Origin: Panaeolus papilionaceus
Lineage: Eukaryota; Basidiomycota; Agaricomycetes; Agaricales
Direction: 5' to 3'
DNA length: 64,000 nt
Assembly: GCA_015501605.1 (NCBI GenBank)
Contig: JADNRZ010000011.1
Coordinates: 744,001 to 808,000, forward strand
Each line of letters opens with the position of its first letter. The first letter of the stretch is position 1. This document shows, piece by piece, positions 33,227-44,407 of this stretch. The position numbers and the translations under genes were made by a program. The notes under the pieces are model-generated. The model was not told the origin of the DNA, did not search any database, and worked only from the letters and a program-made list of their open reading frames with translations.

Positions 33227-35520
33227 ATGCCTTCAGAGTTCGTCCAACATTATACTCAGCTTTTGAACTCCATACACGCTATTTCTGCTTCATCATCATC
33301 TGCGTCTCAGGCACGACAAATTTCTGCTGTGAACTCAGAAAAGAAAATCATCCTCCATGATCTGCTTTTCTCCATAGAGAAGACGGAACTAACAACAAAT
33401 ACCATTGGTGGATTCATCAATCAACTCAACGAACTTGAGGAGTCTGAACTTAGAACAACTGCGGAACGTGACGCGGAACAAGCTGCTCTCGAGGAAGCCG
33501 TAGTGGGCAAGCTTACCGTTGCACTTTACCGAGATGCATTAGATCTGTACCTGAACCAAGCTACCGAGGTCGAAGCCGCAGCAGAATGGTGGGCTGATAT
33601 AGAAAATTCGACATTTGGGGTATTCTGGTACCTCCTTCAAAGTACGTTAATTAATTTTATTTCATTCCGGTCTTCAAAAGGCTGTTTCTTTCAGCGAAGT
33701 TCTCAACATGTCGTCAACAGCTCTTCCATTAAGGCTCTACAACGTGGCTAAAACCATTGCCAGAGCACTTCAAGCTCAAAGACTACCACTCACACTTTCT
33801 AATCTATCTCCAAGGACATTGAGGACGCTTTTTCCGTCCCCTTCTTCAATTAGCTTTCGCCCACACCAACTAACAGTCGCATTCTTTCCGTATCTCCGAG
33901 CTCAGGAATCTCTCACCCTCGCCATGCTGCTTCCAGCAGTTGCACCTTTGACTGTGCAGACACGAACACGTTTTGGAAAGCGAATAGTGGAATACGCTTC
34001 GCTAACGATGCGTTTCATCAATTTGCCATTGGAGCTCACGCGGCAGGAGTGCAAACACAATCGTCTCGAATTAGAGAAGATACGGGATAAACGGGCTAAC
34101 GTTCTAGGAAAACTTGCCCGTTTGAGACCTACCCTTGCTAGTATCAGTACATCAGGATCCACTAGTGTGGTCAAGTCTCAAGCGAGGCAGCAGGAGTACA
34201 CGAATTTCCTGCAAACCCTGATTGGCATCATTTCTCCTCGCTCATCCTCGTCTTTGATGCAAAGCACAACTCCTCTCACTCCTTTGTTGACTTTGACATA
34301 CCATTTACCCTCTCGTGTCAATAAACACGAGTATGACATGCAAAATCCCGTTCCGCTTGTTCCTCCTTCTCGTTTGGTTCAAATGTGGCCACAATTGGTT
34401 TTGCTTCCACCTTTGGCATTGTATTTGTTCAACACTGGTGCAAGGGAGAATTGGGTGCCGAGATTCATCGATGTTCTCAAAGATGGCAAGGAGACAATCC
34501 AAGGCTTTGTTTCTGGTTGGTTGGTGGAGCCTTTGATGGATGTTTTAAAGACAGTGCGAGGTGGCCGAGGTGAAGGTGTGATTGTGAGGGAGGAAGGTGT
34601 TACCGCTGATCTGGAGGTATCTCTCTTGTTTCCATCTGTTTTTTCGTCGAATAAAAGTTCTAATTATTTTTCTTTTCGTGTATTTTTAGAGTCTTGAGAG
34701 GATGAGTCTGTCTCTAGCTAGGGATAGGTTGAATTATACCCAGGAGCAACTAGCCAAGCTTGCGGTGCAAGTGAGACTAGGCGACTTGACTCCCATCATG
34801 GAAGTCTACGAAGAAGACATGAAGCGTCCTCTTATTTCTGCCGTCAAAGGCGAACTTATCCGCGCGGTGCTTCTACAGGTGCAAAAGGCCAAGGTGAGCT
34901 TTAAATCTTACGACTCGCCCACACAGTCTTGCCCTATAACCAACACTAACCCTCAACCCCAGGTTGACATCGACCAAGCTCTCTCAGGCATCGACCGCCT
35001 GCTCAAATCCCAAGAACTCACCTTCGCATTCGTTGGCGTGGCACCAGCGTTTGGTGTCGTTTATCTCAGTCTCAATATATTGGGTCGGCTATGGAGCGGT
35101 GGTCGCGGTCGCGGTCGTTGGGGAGGCAAGCAACGGAGAAAGGCCGTCTGGGAAGGCATGCGCCGTATTGAGCGGCTACTCATTCGTTCGCCTAGTACCA
35201 CCGCTACCAGTCTCGCTCCACCGCTTGCATTCTTGAATGCTGCTGCCCCTTCGCCCAGCGCAGAAACCGGGTCTGGGATTGGAGACATCATTGCACCCAC
35301 CTCGTTGCTCGCGCCGCTACCCACGGGACTGCTGATCCTCTCGTTGACGAGGGTGAGGTCTTACGCCTTGCAATATCTACCGAATAAAATCCGCGAGCCG
35401 TTTTTGGAAGATTTGGGCGATTTGGAAGATCCTGGTTTGGGAAGAGAGGAGAAGTTGTTGGTTGTGCAGAGGATGTGGAGATGTTGGGGGAGTGGTGGTG
35501 AGGGGGTGCTCAAATTGTGA
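33227..35520 (+). CDS. NCA2: NCA2-family mitochondrial protein
   Basis: Four exons: 33227-33641, 33700-34616, 34690-34893 and 34963-35520. They encode about 697 aa. The second half carries the NCA2 signature: a FIDVLKDGKETIQGFVSGWLVEPL-like segment, then SLERMSLSLARDRLNYT, DMKRPLISAVKGELIRAVL, QVQKAKVDIDQAL and GIDRLLKSQELTFAFVGVAP, with a hydrophobic helix after it. In yeast, Nca2 is a mitochondrial protein that affects expression of the ATP6 and ATP8 subunit genes. That role is family knowledge. The last two introns are secure. The first is less so: donor gtacgt at 33642 with acceptor gcgaag at 33699 keeps the frame, but the stronger-looking ttcag five bases earlier would break it. A donor at gtacct with the ttcag acceptor is an alternative. 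Confidence 0.82.
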
Positions 35521-37323
35521 ACGAGTTTGTATTTTTCTTGGATTGGTACAGTTGGTTGGTGTGTTAGAGTCGTCATAGGTAGTCGTTAGCACCTAATTAG
35601 GATTTGTTTCCTTTATTGAAGTTCATTTGCCTTTAGTTGGATATCCATTTGCTATGATACGGTGCTCAGGACTCGGATTGGGTGAGAATTCTATCGTTCT
35701 TTCCAGTTTCCTTGGACCCTGTACTAAGGATGGTCCACGTGGATACGAGGCCGTTTTTGGGTTACTGAATTGACCGGACGATTTTGTAACACCTTTGCTT
35801 CCTTTCCGACAGCAAAGCGACTCGAGGAGACGGATCCGGAGTCTATGGTTAGGCGGGAACCTTTTAGGGAGCCCGACGGTACGCCAGTTTGAGTCCATGT
35901 GGGCGGCGTCTCCTAGCGGCAACGACGGTTGTTTAGTGCCTTGACATCTTATGATTGACTCTTTTTTCAGGTACATCAAGTAGATAAAATGTGAATTTGA
36001 AAGCAAATGACGTAGGAAATCAGTGATAGCGCCGTACATGATCGTGGGTTCCGCTCAAGGCTAACACAGCCCACTAGTACTTCTACGCCACTCTAAATCG
36101 AGCGCTTAAATGTGACAAAGAAAATTGGCCCGATCAATCTCGCTACATTTATCCGCTATGTTTCCCTGACTTCATTTTGACAACAAACGGGACGATACAA
36201 ATCCGGATTTCCCTTTCTTGCCCTGTGTCCTGACTGGGAAGAGTGAGATCTCGATTTCGACATTTGTTGTCATAACATTACATTTCCGAAATGTCCAGCG
36301 TTCCGTAATGAGTGAGGTTCGCTGCGCCGCGGTTTCAGTGGAAGATATTTTCCCATAGCGTTTGTGCAATGAGATGACGACGTTGCGTTTCGAGACGTGT
36401 TTTGAAGAATAGGAAAGCGAGAATGATGAGGATATGGTCTCAGGACCGTGAGTGCGAGTGCCGTAGCGCGTTTCAAATAGAGCATTGCTTTTGTTCCAAG
36501 GTAAAACTACCGTAGAAACGCAAACTAACGGCCTTTGTTGGAATGCATGTGCTTGTGATGGATAATCTCTGTGAATGTTGAAAGATAGTAAAGAAATAGG
36601 GGTATTTTTGTTTGGTGATGTTTGAAATTGTACAAGTTTATGCACGAAAATGTTCCTGACATTCAACTCAAACCTGACTTCACACCACCATCTTCTCGTT
36701 TCTTGCGCTGTATTTATTAAAAGACTCTCTGGTTGACTCAAACTACCCAATGAGCTGTGGGAGCAGTGCGGGGGTCCCTGATTAGTCACTTCTAGGAGAA
36801 CAATAGAGATTAACTTCCCTCGGGCTACTGGCATGGAAACCTGTCAAGAACGCGGTGGCGTGACGAGGGGCGAGAGAGAGTAGCTGTGACACTCGTGGGG
36901 AAAGCCTTATTGTGTTATTACGGTTGGAAAATGTTTTGAGGAAACAGTGTCGTCCTTCCCGCTTTTTCCTATCTCTTCATCATCTATACCAATCAGTTTC
37001 TTTCTCGAGACTTAGTGCTCCTTTGCACTGCCTCTGCGCGTGTTTATTTTTCTGAATTACTCTGGCTTTTAATCTATTCGCCGTATTCAACAGGCTGCGT
37101 ATCGACCACCGCCGGACCTGGAACGGAGATCTGCCTGCCAGCCTCCACACCTCCGCCTCGTGGCCCTCTCGGCTGTGAAGACGGAGAATACACCTCTAAA
37201 GCTAGATCTTGACTGGAGGCCCACAATTTGGCTACAAAAGACGGCACACTGGTCATTGTTCGACGGAGAATTTATATACTTCGAAACTTCCGACGGCCCA
37301 CAGATGCCACCTCATTTTCCCCC
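35521..37323. other. Intergenic region with open but unsupported minus-strand frames
   Basis: 1.8 kb without a supported gene. Two minus-strand frames (36039-35623, 138 codons; 36834-36172, 220 codons) stay open, but neither shows a motif, splice partner or domain I recognise. The pyrimidine-rich stretch around 36950-37010 may be the F-box gene promoter. Confidence 0.4.
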
Positions 37324-38926
37324 ATGAATTTAGAAGGAGAGTCACCACCGATCACACGACTTCCCCTTGAGATTTTGGAAGCTTTTATCGAATTATCAGG
37401 CATTTCGTCTCAACTATCCCTAGCAAGAGTCTCAAAACTTTTTCATTCACTAACCCTTCGTTCCTTATATTGCGATATATCTCTTCATTCTCCTCATGTC
37501 GCCGTGGCTTGCTGTCGAACCTTGATTTCGAAGCCGGGCACGGCTGCACTTGTTAGGTCATTCTTGATCAGTTATAGGTGCGTGTTTCAATCAAGCTTTG
37601 ACAGGAGGAATGATTCGAGCCTCCTTCCTAGTTTATATTCAGCGAAGGCTCCCCTCGCATCATACTACACCCTCATTCGAAAGGCTTTGGCTTCATTATC
37701 CGAAGTCACTACCATCCGGCTCCTCGTTCATGATCCACAATACATCACTTTCCTTAATCACTGTTCATATCCCTCCCTCCGCCATTTCGAATGCTACCTT
37801 ACCCTCTCCGACGACCTAATTCACTTCCTAAACCGACATCCTAGAATCACATATCTCCAGGTTTCGCCACATGAAAACACCGCAGCGTCTCCGGAGGATC
37901 AGCTGCAGCTGCCGACTGTGCGATTACCCAATTTGCAATACTTTGCAGGAAATGGGCAGAGTGTTCCGTTTTTGGGAACCAACAGCACCCTCCGAGCTGC
38001 TATTGTCAGTTGGGATGTTGTGGATACAGCCCCCGAGGTCGCCATATCCATGCTGGAGCGTTCAAGTCGGGAAACGCTAGGGTTGCTCAGCGTCAGACGA
38101 CGGGGATGGAATCTAGACCTCATCGAGATCATCTCCACCAGTCTGCCCCGTCTTTTGTCATTGCACATCTCCAATGTGCTCATGGTAGATTCACTACCCA
38201 CCGAGGTCTGCACCTTACATTTGTAAATATCTAAAAACAGATTAAACTTACCTCATTTCTATTTTTAGACCTATATTGAAAGAGTACGGTCTCTTTTACC
38301 CCGTTTTGTCCAGCTACAGCGGTTGAGAGTCAACTGCATCGATTACTGGGAAATGGGAAACATATCCTGTCAAATGGATCAGGACTTCACCACTGTAACA
38401 GACTGGGGTGAAGCATGTCCTTCGCTCGTTGAGATCACTCTTCCGCGTGAGTGTTTTGTCTTTTACTTTATTTTCATTGTTGTCCTCATCTATTGAATCC
38501 ATCATTACATCGGTGTTTTTATGCCATTTTTAATACCTCCTTGACTGATTGCTTACTTCTCGACGAATAATAGATTCCAACAGCATGTCATGGTTCAGAC
38601 TTTCAGGGAACCTTTGGATTCCTGACCCGCGACATACTAGCGGCGGCACATGGTTCTACGACACGGTTGTACTAAAACGTCATCCGTGTTGGAACTCTAT
38701 TGTCGATGGCTTGCAGACGAGGGAGTGTGCGCTGACATTTTCATCGTTATCAGGCACATCTGCAGCGGCGTTTGCGTCGGTCGCTTTCGGTGACTCGATT
38801 GTGAGCATGCGTCGTTATCTCAATAATCTCTTAAGAGGCGGGGACGTGCGTGCTTCCGGGGAAGGAAGCGAAGATAGAGAGGAGGTTAGGCTTGCGACTC
38901 TGATGTCTCCTGTGCATCTCGGGTGA
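37324..38926 (+). CDS. F-box-like protein with leucine-rich C-terminus
   Basis: Three exons: 37324-38205, 38269-38446 and 38574-38926. They encode 470 aa with consistent phases. The F-box-like core is near residues 11-55: I-T-R-L-P-L-E-I-L-E, then a helix with ARVSKLFHSLTLRSLY. Downstream are irregular leucine-rich segments (LRHFECYLTLSD, ITYLQVSP, LLSLHISNVL) typical of the F-box/LRR-like proteins expanded in mushrooms. Family members are adaptor subunits of SCF ubiquitin ligases that select targets. Which targets is unknown. Intron 2 (127 nt) is the longest reliable one in this part of the window. The stop is followed by a T-rich 3' flank and tRNA-Phe. Confidence 0.75.
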
Positions 38927-39585
38927 TTGCGGAGGACTTGGGAGGGCGTAACCCTCACATAACGGCATTCAGAGGTTTGCAGGCCTTGTATTCCCCCTTC
39001 TGTCATATGGTTTCTCTGCGTTCATCTTTTTTTGTTTTTTGTTATGTTTTCCACTTTGCATTCTCTCAGATACTGGTTGGTGATTCTCTTCTCTTCCGGT
39101 ATCTATATATATTGCATGTAGTCCTTTTGTTCATCAAGGACGGTGGATTTTGGAATGTTGCACATTTCTGTTCTGCACTTCCCTCTCCTCACCCTCGTTC
39201 CCTCGGTCTCCTTGTTGTTATGCTCCTCTTGTTTTACTCGGTTCTCCTTTCTTTTGTATTTCATTTATGCATCGACATTTCAATTTTCATTCTCAACAAA
39301 TCTATTAATTTATTTCATGGATCTCTTCGACATTCGCATTATACTACATACTTAGACAGAACTCACTCCATTTATATACATATGATAGTCATACACTTGC
39401 ATTTCATATACGCTATTCTTCTACTTATTTCGACTTCCTTTTGTTGTTTCTTGACACCTATCCTCGACAGCCCTCAAATACCACCGACCACCGCTCATTT
39501 CGTCTTCGACTTCTTCATATTCCAGAAACACTGCTCAACAATACGGCTCTGCAGCTTCCGCAACGCTCCAAGCTTACAAATACAT
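38927..39585. other. 3' flank of the F-box gene
   Basis: A very T-rich 660 bp that runs open in one frame into the tRNA-Phe gene. Its translation is dominated by Phe, Leu and Ile and lacks a start context, so it is not taken as a gene. Confidence 0.5.
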
Positions 39586-39693
39586 GGGGTCATAGCTCAG
39601 CTGGGAGAGCAGTAGACTGAAGAATTCCATTTCTTGAAGCAGCGTTTCAATTCCGCCTTCTGAAGGCCCCGTGTTCAATCCACGGTGACCCCA
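39586..39693 (+). tRNA. tRNA-Phe (anticodon GAA) with 35-nt intron
   Basis: The acceptor stem GGGGTCA (39586-39592) pairs with TGACCCC (39686-39692), with discriminator A39693. The D arm is GCTC-AGCTGGGA-GAGC. The loop CTGAAG places anticodon GAA at 39619-39621. A 35-nt intron (39623-39657) begins one base after the anticodon, and it contains a TTC that can pair with the anticodon, as in eukaryotic pre-tRNAs. The T arm is CCGTG-TTCAATC-CACGG. The anticodon stem has one mismatch at its outer pair (27-43). Confidence 0.93.
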
Positions 39694-39698
39694 TTACC

Positions 39699-39708
39699 TT
39701 TTGTTTTT
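39699..39708 (+). terminator. Pol III terminator of tRNA-Phe
   Basis: T4 (39699-39702) and T5 (39704-39708) runs 6 nt after the tRNA end. Confidence 0.75.
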
Positions 39709-39949
39709 ACTACCCTTTCGCCCGTACACCGGTGCACAATAGTTTAGAGAGTTAAAGATACGGACCATAGTCTCGTCATGTTACAGTCATTACTATTTTA
39801 TACAATCGTAGATTCCCTTTAATCGTGTGATGAAGGAAGAGCAGCGAGCATCATGGGAGGAGAGGTCCTTGGGGTCTTTCTAAAATAGGCAATTCTTAAT
39901 CACAACTGAACCACAACCACACGCGACCTCTCAACCAAAATCAATAACC

Positions 39950-40288
39950 ATGTTCGCCTGGTTTGCCCTCCCCTTCATCTCTGGGTACTCATTCAAGGTT
40001 CAGGCGCTTATTCTGCTTCCTATACTTGCGGCAAGCTATCTGCATAGACGGACACGCCATGTATTTGGCGCAATAGCTTCTCTGTATATCGTTTTCAAAC
40101 TGGCCATACCAACAGCGCAATGGATCTGGTATATCTTCACGGGTATCGCGATGCTGGGCTTCTACATCCACTTTTTCTCAGTGGCAATGGGATACGTGCT
40201 ATATGGCCTTGGTGTAATATTTGGAGAGGCATTTTTGACGGCACTGCTGGAGGAACTGGAGAAGTTGAAGGGTGATGGAGGAAGTTGA
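39950..40288 (+). CDS. Small multi-pass membrane protein
   Basis: Single exon of 112 aa. Three hydrophobic stretches are visible (about 3-30, 37-62 and 64-100), separated by a basic HRRTRHV turn, with an acidic LLEELEKLKGDGGS tail. The ATG is preceded by CACAACCACACGCGACCTCTCAACC-type leader sequence. No family is recognised. The tail charge suggests a cytosolic C-terminus. It could be a small organelle or plasma-membrane protein. It is not part of an obvious cluster. Confidence 0.6.
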   Translation: MFAWFALPFISGYSFKVQALILLPILAASYLHRRTRHVFGAIASLYIVFKLAIPTAQWIWYIFTGIAMLGFYIHFFSVAMGYVLYGLGVIFGEAFLTALLEELEKLKGDGGS

Positions 40289-41629
40289 AGACTGCTACGT
40301 GTTTTCGTCGCGTTGGAGTGAGATTCACCTTCAAAGGTACTTTCATCACAGTTCGCCTTGTACCTTGTTTCTAACTGCTGTTATTGCCAATTTCCTTCTG
40401 CGATAGGCAAAAATTGTCGGGCCCGAGAGTTGGTTGACACTACCGTGGTCCCGACGTCGCCTACCGTTACCGATGTATACGGCCAGCCGAAGACTAGATA
40501 GGCAGCCCCATTTCTAAAGCCTATTTGCGAGCTACCGTGAAGATAAGCTCGCTGTAGGTTTTGGTGATCCAAGACAAGAAACAATACGAGACAATGTAAT
40601 ATTTTTGTCTGCTATTTGGATGATTAATCAGGATGATATTTCCTTGGACTGCACGCGACTCGTTTAGTCGACCCACCATAACGGTGACCTGGCTTTTAAT
40701 TCACTTCAATGCCCCGCCTGACGTGCTATACAGGTGGGAATGATTGGAGGCATGGGTCAGGTGTTGCAATTTGTCTCGGTTACCTAGGACCGTTTCCTGA
40801 GAGATAAAACTCACTTCCAGGTTCAGGTACTGAACATGGAGAGAAGCCTAGAGAAGTTCTCTGGGCGCTCGACTATTGCCATCTTTATTTTTGCTATCCT
40901 CTAGAACCCTTCTGGGTTCCCCTTCGTTCTCACAGATCCAGCACATTGGAAGCCACGACTTCAAACTTTGGGAGGTATTTTAGGTGCGATTCTCTTGGCA
41001 CACGGACCTCTACTTGGGCACTGAATCTCACCCACAGTCAAAAAAACGCCCGCCTAATCACCAAATTGTCGGCTCTGGGTCACCCTGAATTATTTATGGT
41101 TTCATGTATGTAACCATTACGGTCTCTCGCATAATTCCTGAGAACAACCAGCATATGGACCTGTCAACCGAATGATCCATTGCACGATGGTTGCGCTATA
41201 AATAAATCACAGATTTCGTTCGCGCTATCTTGGCTGATATCGACAGATATCGACATTTTGAGGTCCAGAATCCTCCAGGCGTCTACTTCCAGTGTAGGTG
41301 TTGTTGCATTTATATGAAAGTGATGGTACTAATCACCGTATTTTATCCAGAGGTAATAAGCTATCGCTATTGTATTGAATGGTCTGTTTGACAGCTTTGA
41401 TATTGAAGAATCACAATGCAGCAAGGAGCTTGCGCTAATCCTAGTCTAAAAATAGGTGCTCCTTCTAGGCATGTGGTCCATATCTCCATCGCTGTCGTGA
41501 CACATAGGGATTCGGAAGGGCGAAGGGGCTATAAAACCCTACTTGTCTCCAATCAAGGGTTCTCCTGACGAACCACCTCGTTCCCCCATCCTCTTCTTCG
41601 CCTGCCCCTTTTTTTCGCTTCCAGAAGAA
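40289..41629. other. Promoter side of the PTR2 gene
   Basis: 1.3 kb with no supported gene. Contains the TATA-like TATAAAA at 41530 and, before it, C/T-rich and short AT-rich stretches. Confidence 0.5.
41530..41536 (+). promoter_or_regulatory. TATA-like element of the PTR2 gene
   Basis: TATAAAA, with 93 nt between it and the ATG at 41630. Confidence 0.5.
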
Positions 41630-44067
41630 ATGGCCGGAGTTGAAAAAGAAATCAAGTCTGATTCTGCCTCCAGCGATAGGCAGTCAGACCTTGACCATGA
41701 GCTGGACGGTATTCATGACGGCCTCACGTTCCCCACTGAAGAGGAGAAGGTAACCCTTCGCCGTATTCCTGACACCATCCCATGGAATGCTTATCGTAAG
41801 TTTTGACGTTTCTTCACTATCAGTCTAGAATTTCAATACTAATTCAATTTGTTTCTCACAGTCATTGCTCTTGTTGAGCTTGCTGAACGCTTCTCGGTAC
41901 GTACGCTACTCCGCATGATGCTTATTCAATTACTCACCCGAAAACTCGCTAGTTCTACGGCTCCACTGTTGTCTTCGTGAGTATCTCTAGGCACTATATT
42001 CTTTATTTCTCATTCTCAACGCTCGCCCTTCCCATGTAGACCAACTTCATCCAGCAGAAACTTCCTGCTGGGTCTCATACTGGAGCTGGAGGCCTAAATG
42101 GCCAGTCCGGTGCACTCGGAATGGGCCAGCGTGCATCGACAGGTTTAACGACATTCTTCCAATTTTGGTGCGCTATCTTTAGCTTTGCACTTCAAATAGT
42201 ACCATGGTGACTGACAGATTCATTTACCTAGGTCCTACGTGACCCCGCTCATTGGTGCCTACATCGCTGACACATACTGGGGTCGTTACAAGACGATCTG
42301 CGTCGCTGTCTTCGTCGCGTTGCTTGGCCACGTCATCTTGATTATTTCTGCTGTTCCTGGGGTTATTGACGGACATGGAGCGATTGGCGCCTTCGTCGTG
42401 GCGCTTATCGTCATGGGCTTTGGTACTGGCTTATTCAAATCCAACATCTCTCCCCTCGTCGCCGAACAGTACAGAAGGACAAAGCTCTTTGTGATCACCA
42501 CCCCGAAGGGCGAGCGTGTTATCGTTGACCCAACCCTCACTGTGTCCAGGGTCTACATGGTGCGTGTTTCCTTTGCCTTCCTAGAACTTGTGCTTATCAT
42601 GTCACAATCAGTACTTCTACTTGTTCATCAACATCGGCGCTTTGATTGGACAAATCACGATGACCTACTCTGAGAAGGTAAGCCCAAGATAACTAACTTT
42701 AGAACAAACCCTAGATATTTATCAACTATTTTCGCTTTTTTCTTCATCTAGTTCGTTGGCTTCTACTTGGCATACACCCTGCCCACCGTCGTCTTCCTCC
42801 TCTGCCCCATCGTTCTTTTCATCGGCCGAAACCGCTACATCCGCTCTCCTCCCACTGGATCTGTTCTTGCTACTGCTATTCGCATCTGGCGCTTCTGCGC
42901 TCGTGACAAATGGTCCTGGAACCCTGTCACGACTTGGAGGAACATGAACAAGCCTGGATTCTGGGATGCTGCTAAGCCTAGCAATGTCAGGGGTGAGGAC
43001 AGGCCCGCCTGGATGACCTTTGACGACAACTGGGTTGATGAGGTCCAGCGCGGTATCAAAGCTTGTGGAGTCTTCTGCTGGTTCCCTCTTTACTGTACGA
43101 TTTTTCCCTGATCAGGTCTTGTTGAATGTTACTCATAATACTCGTTTTCATAGGGCTCACTTATAACCAGCTCAACAACAACTTAACTTCTCAGGCTGCG
43201 ACCATGTCCACGCATGGTTTGCCTAATGACGTTCTCTCTAACTTGGACCCCTTCGCGCTCATTATTCTTATCCCCATTTGCGATGTCTTCGTAAGTCGCC
43301 CTTCTTGAAACCCATTTGTCCCCGAAACCGCGTACCTTGAATATGCCAATTTGATTCTCATCGCTTTTGTCATATAGATCTACCCCGCATTACGCCGTAT
43401 GGGATTGAACTTTAGCGCTCTCAAGAAGATCACTTTGGGCTTCATGACTGGTGCCGCTGCTATGATTTGGGCTGCTGGTTCGTCTTTGATATCCCTCTTT
43501 ATTTTACCCTCAAATTTCTAACTTGTCCGTAGTTGTCCAGCACTACGTCTACAAGACCAACCCCTGCCACGAGTCCGCGTCCACTTGCGAAGAGGTATCC
43601 CCACTCAACGTGTGGATCCAATCTGGATCGTAAGTCCGCCTTACTCAAGTATATATACACACACGCCCTAATTTTGTTTTCCGAATACCAGATACATCCT
43701 CATCGCCATCAGTGAAATCTTGGCCTCTATCACAGGTCTTGAGTACGCCTTCACCAAGGCACCCAAAAACATGCGATCCCTTGTCATGTCCATTTTCTTG
43801 TTCATGTCCGCTATCGCATCTGCCCTCGGTGAAGCCTTCGTTTGTGCGTACTATCGGCTTATTTTTGCATGCTAGATTACTCATACCCCTGTTTATTATT
43901 TAGCGCTCTCCGCTGACCCACTTCTCGTCTGGAACTACGGCACCATGGGTGTTATTGCCGCAATTGCTGGTGTCCTGTTCTGGTTCTCTGTCAGGGACTT
44001 GGATGCCCGTGAAGACGAGCTTAACGAGTTGTCGACTGGTACTATGAATGCCACAAAGGCGTCTTAG
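41630..44067 (+). CDS. PTR2: PTR2/POT-family oligopeptide transporter
   Basis: Twelve exons, all with consistent phase, give 579 aa, the usual length of fungal Ptr2. The exons are 41630-41795, 41862-41896, 41953-41976, 42040-42167, 42232-42559, 42612-42677, 42752-43094, 43154-43290, 43378-43477, 43533-43629, 43692-43843 and 43904-44067. The proton-coupling motif ExxERFSFYG is at 61-70. GAYIADTYWGRYKT and a GFGTGLFKSNISPL segment (about 155-175) mark the conserved helices 2-5. About 10-12 hydrophobic segments are present, with a charged loop (RPAWMTFDDNWVDEVQRG) before helix 7. It imports di- and tripeptides with protons at the plasma membrane; this role is family knowledge. The exon of 24 nt (41953-41976) is notable. 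The gene is convergent with the glucuronoyl esterase. Confidence 0.92.
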
Positions 44068-44407
44068 ATTGCTAGTGCACACTAGCGATCAGCGACGTAA
44101 ACAGATTTTCATGAGTTCCAATTCTCTATATTCTTGGTGCCCTTTTCATTCGCATATGCCTAATTCTTTTCATGAGCTTTCCCTTATGACCCCCGTAGTT
44201 GTAGTTAGTAGATGTACGAAATTTAATGAAATTCAAGTACCCATCTCAATTCATGATCCCGAGAGAGAAAAGACGAAGGGAATGGGGGGAAGGATAGAAC
44301 GATGTCCACTAAATATTGGCTCAATATGACTTCAATTTCAGCATGAGAGACCATCATTTAATATTGGAAAACCTTGTCTTGAACAGTTGTGCGTATTTCC
44401 CTGTCAT
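44068..44407. other. Convergent 3' region
   Basis: A 340-bp space between the PTR2 stop and the minus-strand esterase stop. No feature is supported. Confidence 0.5.

Noticed and set aside
35623..36039. 138-codon minus-strand frame between NCA2 and the F-box gene
   Set aside because: No recognisable motif, no splice partner and no start context; the composition looks random. It might be worth a database search but is not supported from sequence alone.
36172..36834. 220-codon minus-strand frame
   Set aside because: Ser/Thr/Arg-rich translation without domain or conserved pattern; it overlaps other open frames, as expected by chance in a region of medium GC.
38923..39615. 230-codon plus-strand frame running into tRNA-Phe
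   Set aside because: T-rich 3' flank translated into Phe/Leu/Ile and ending inside the tRNA gene; no start context.
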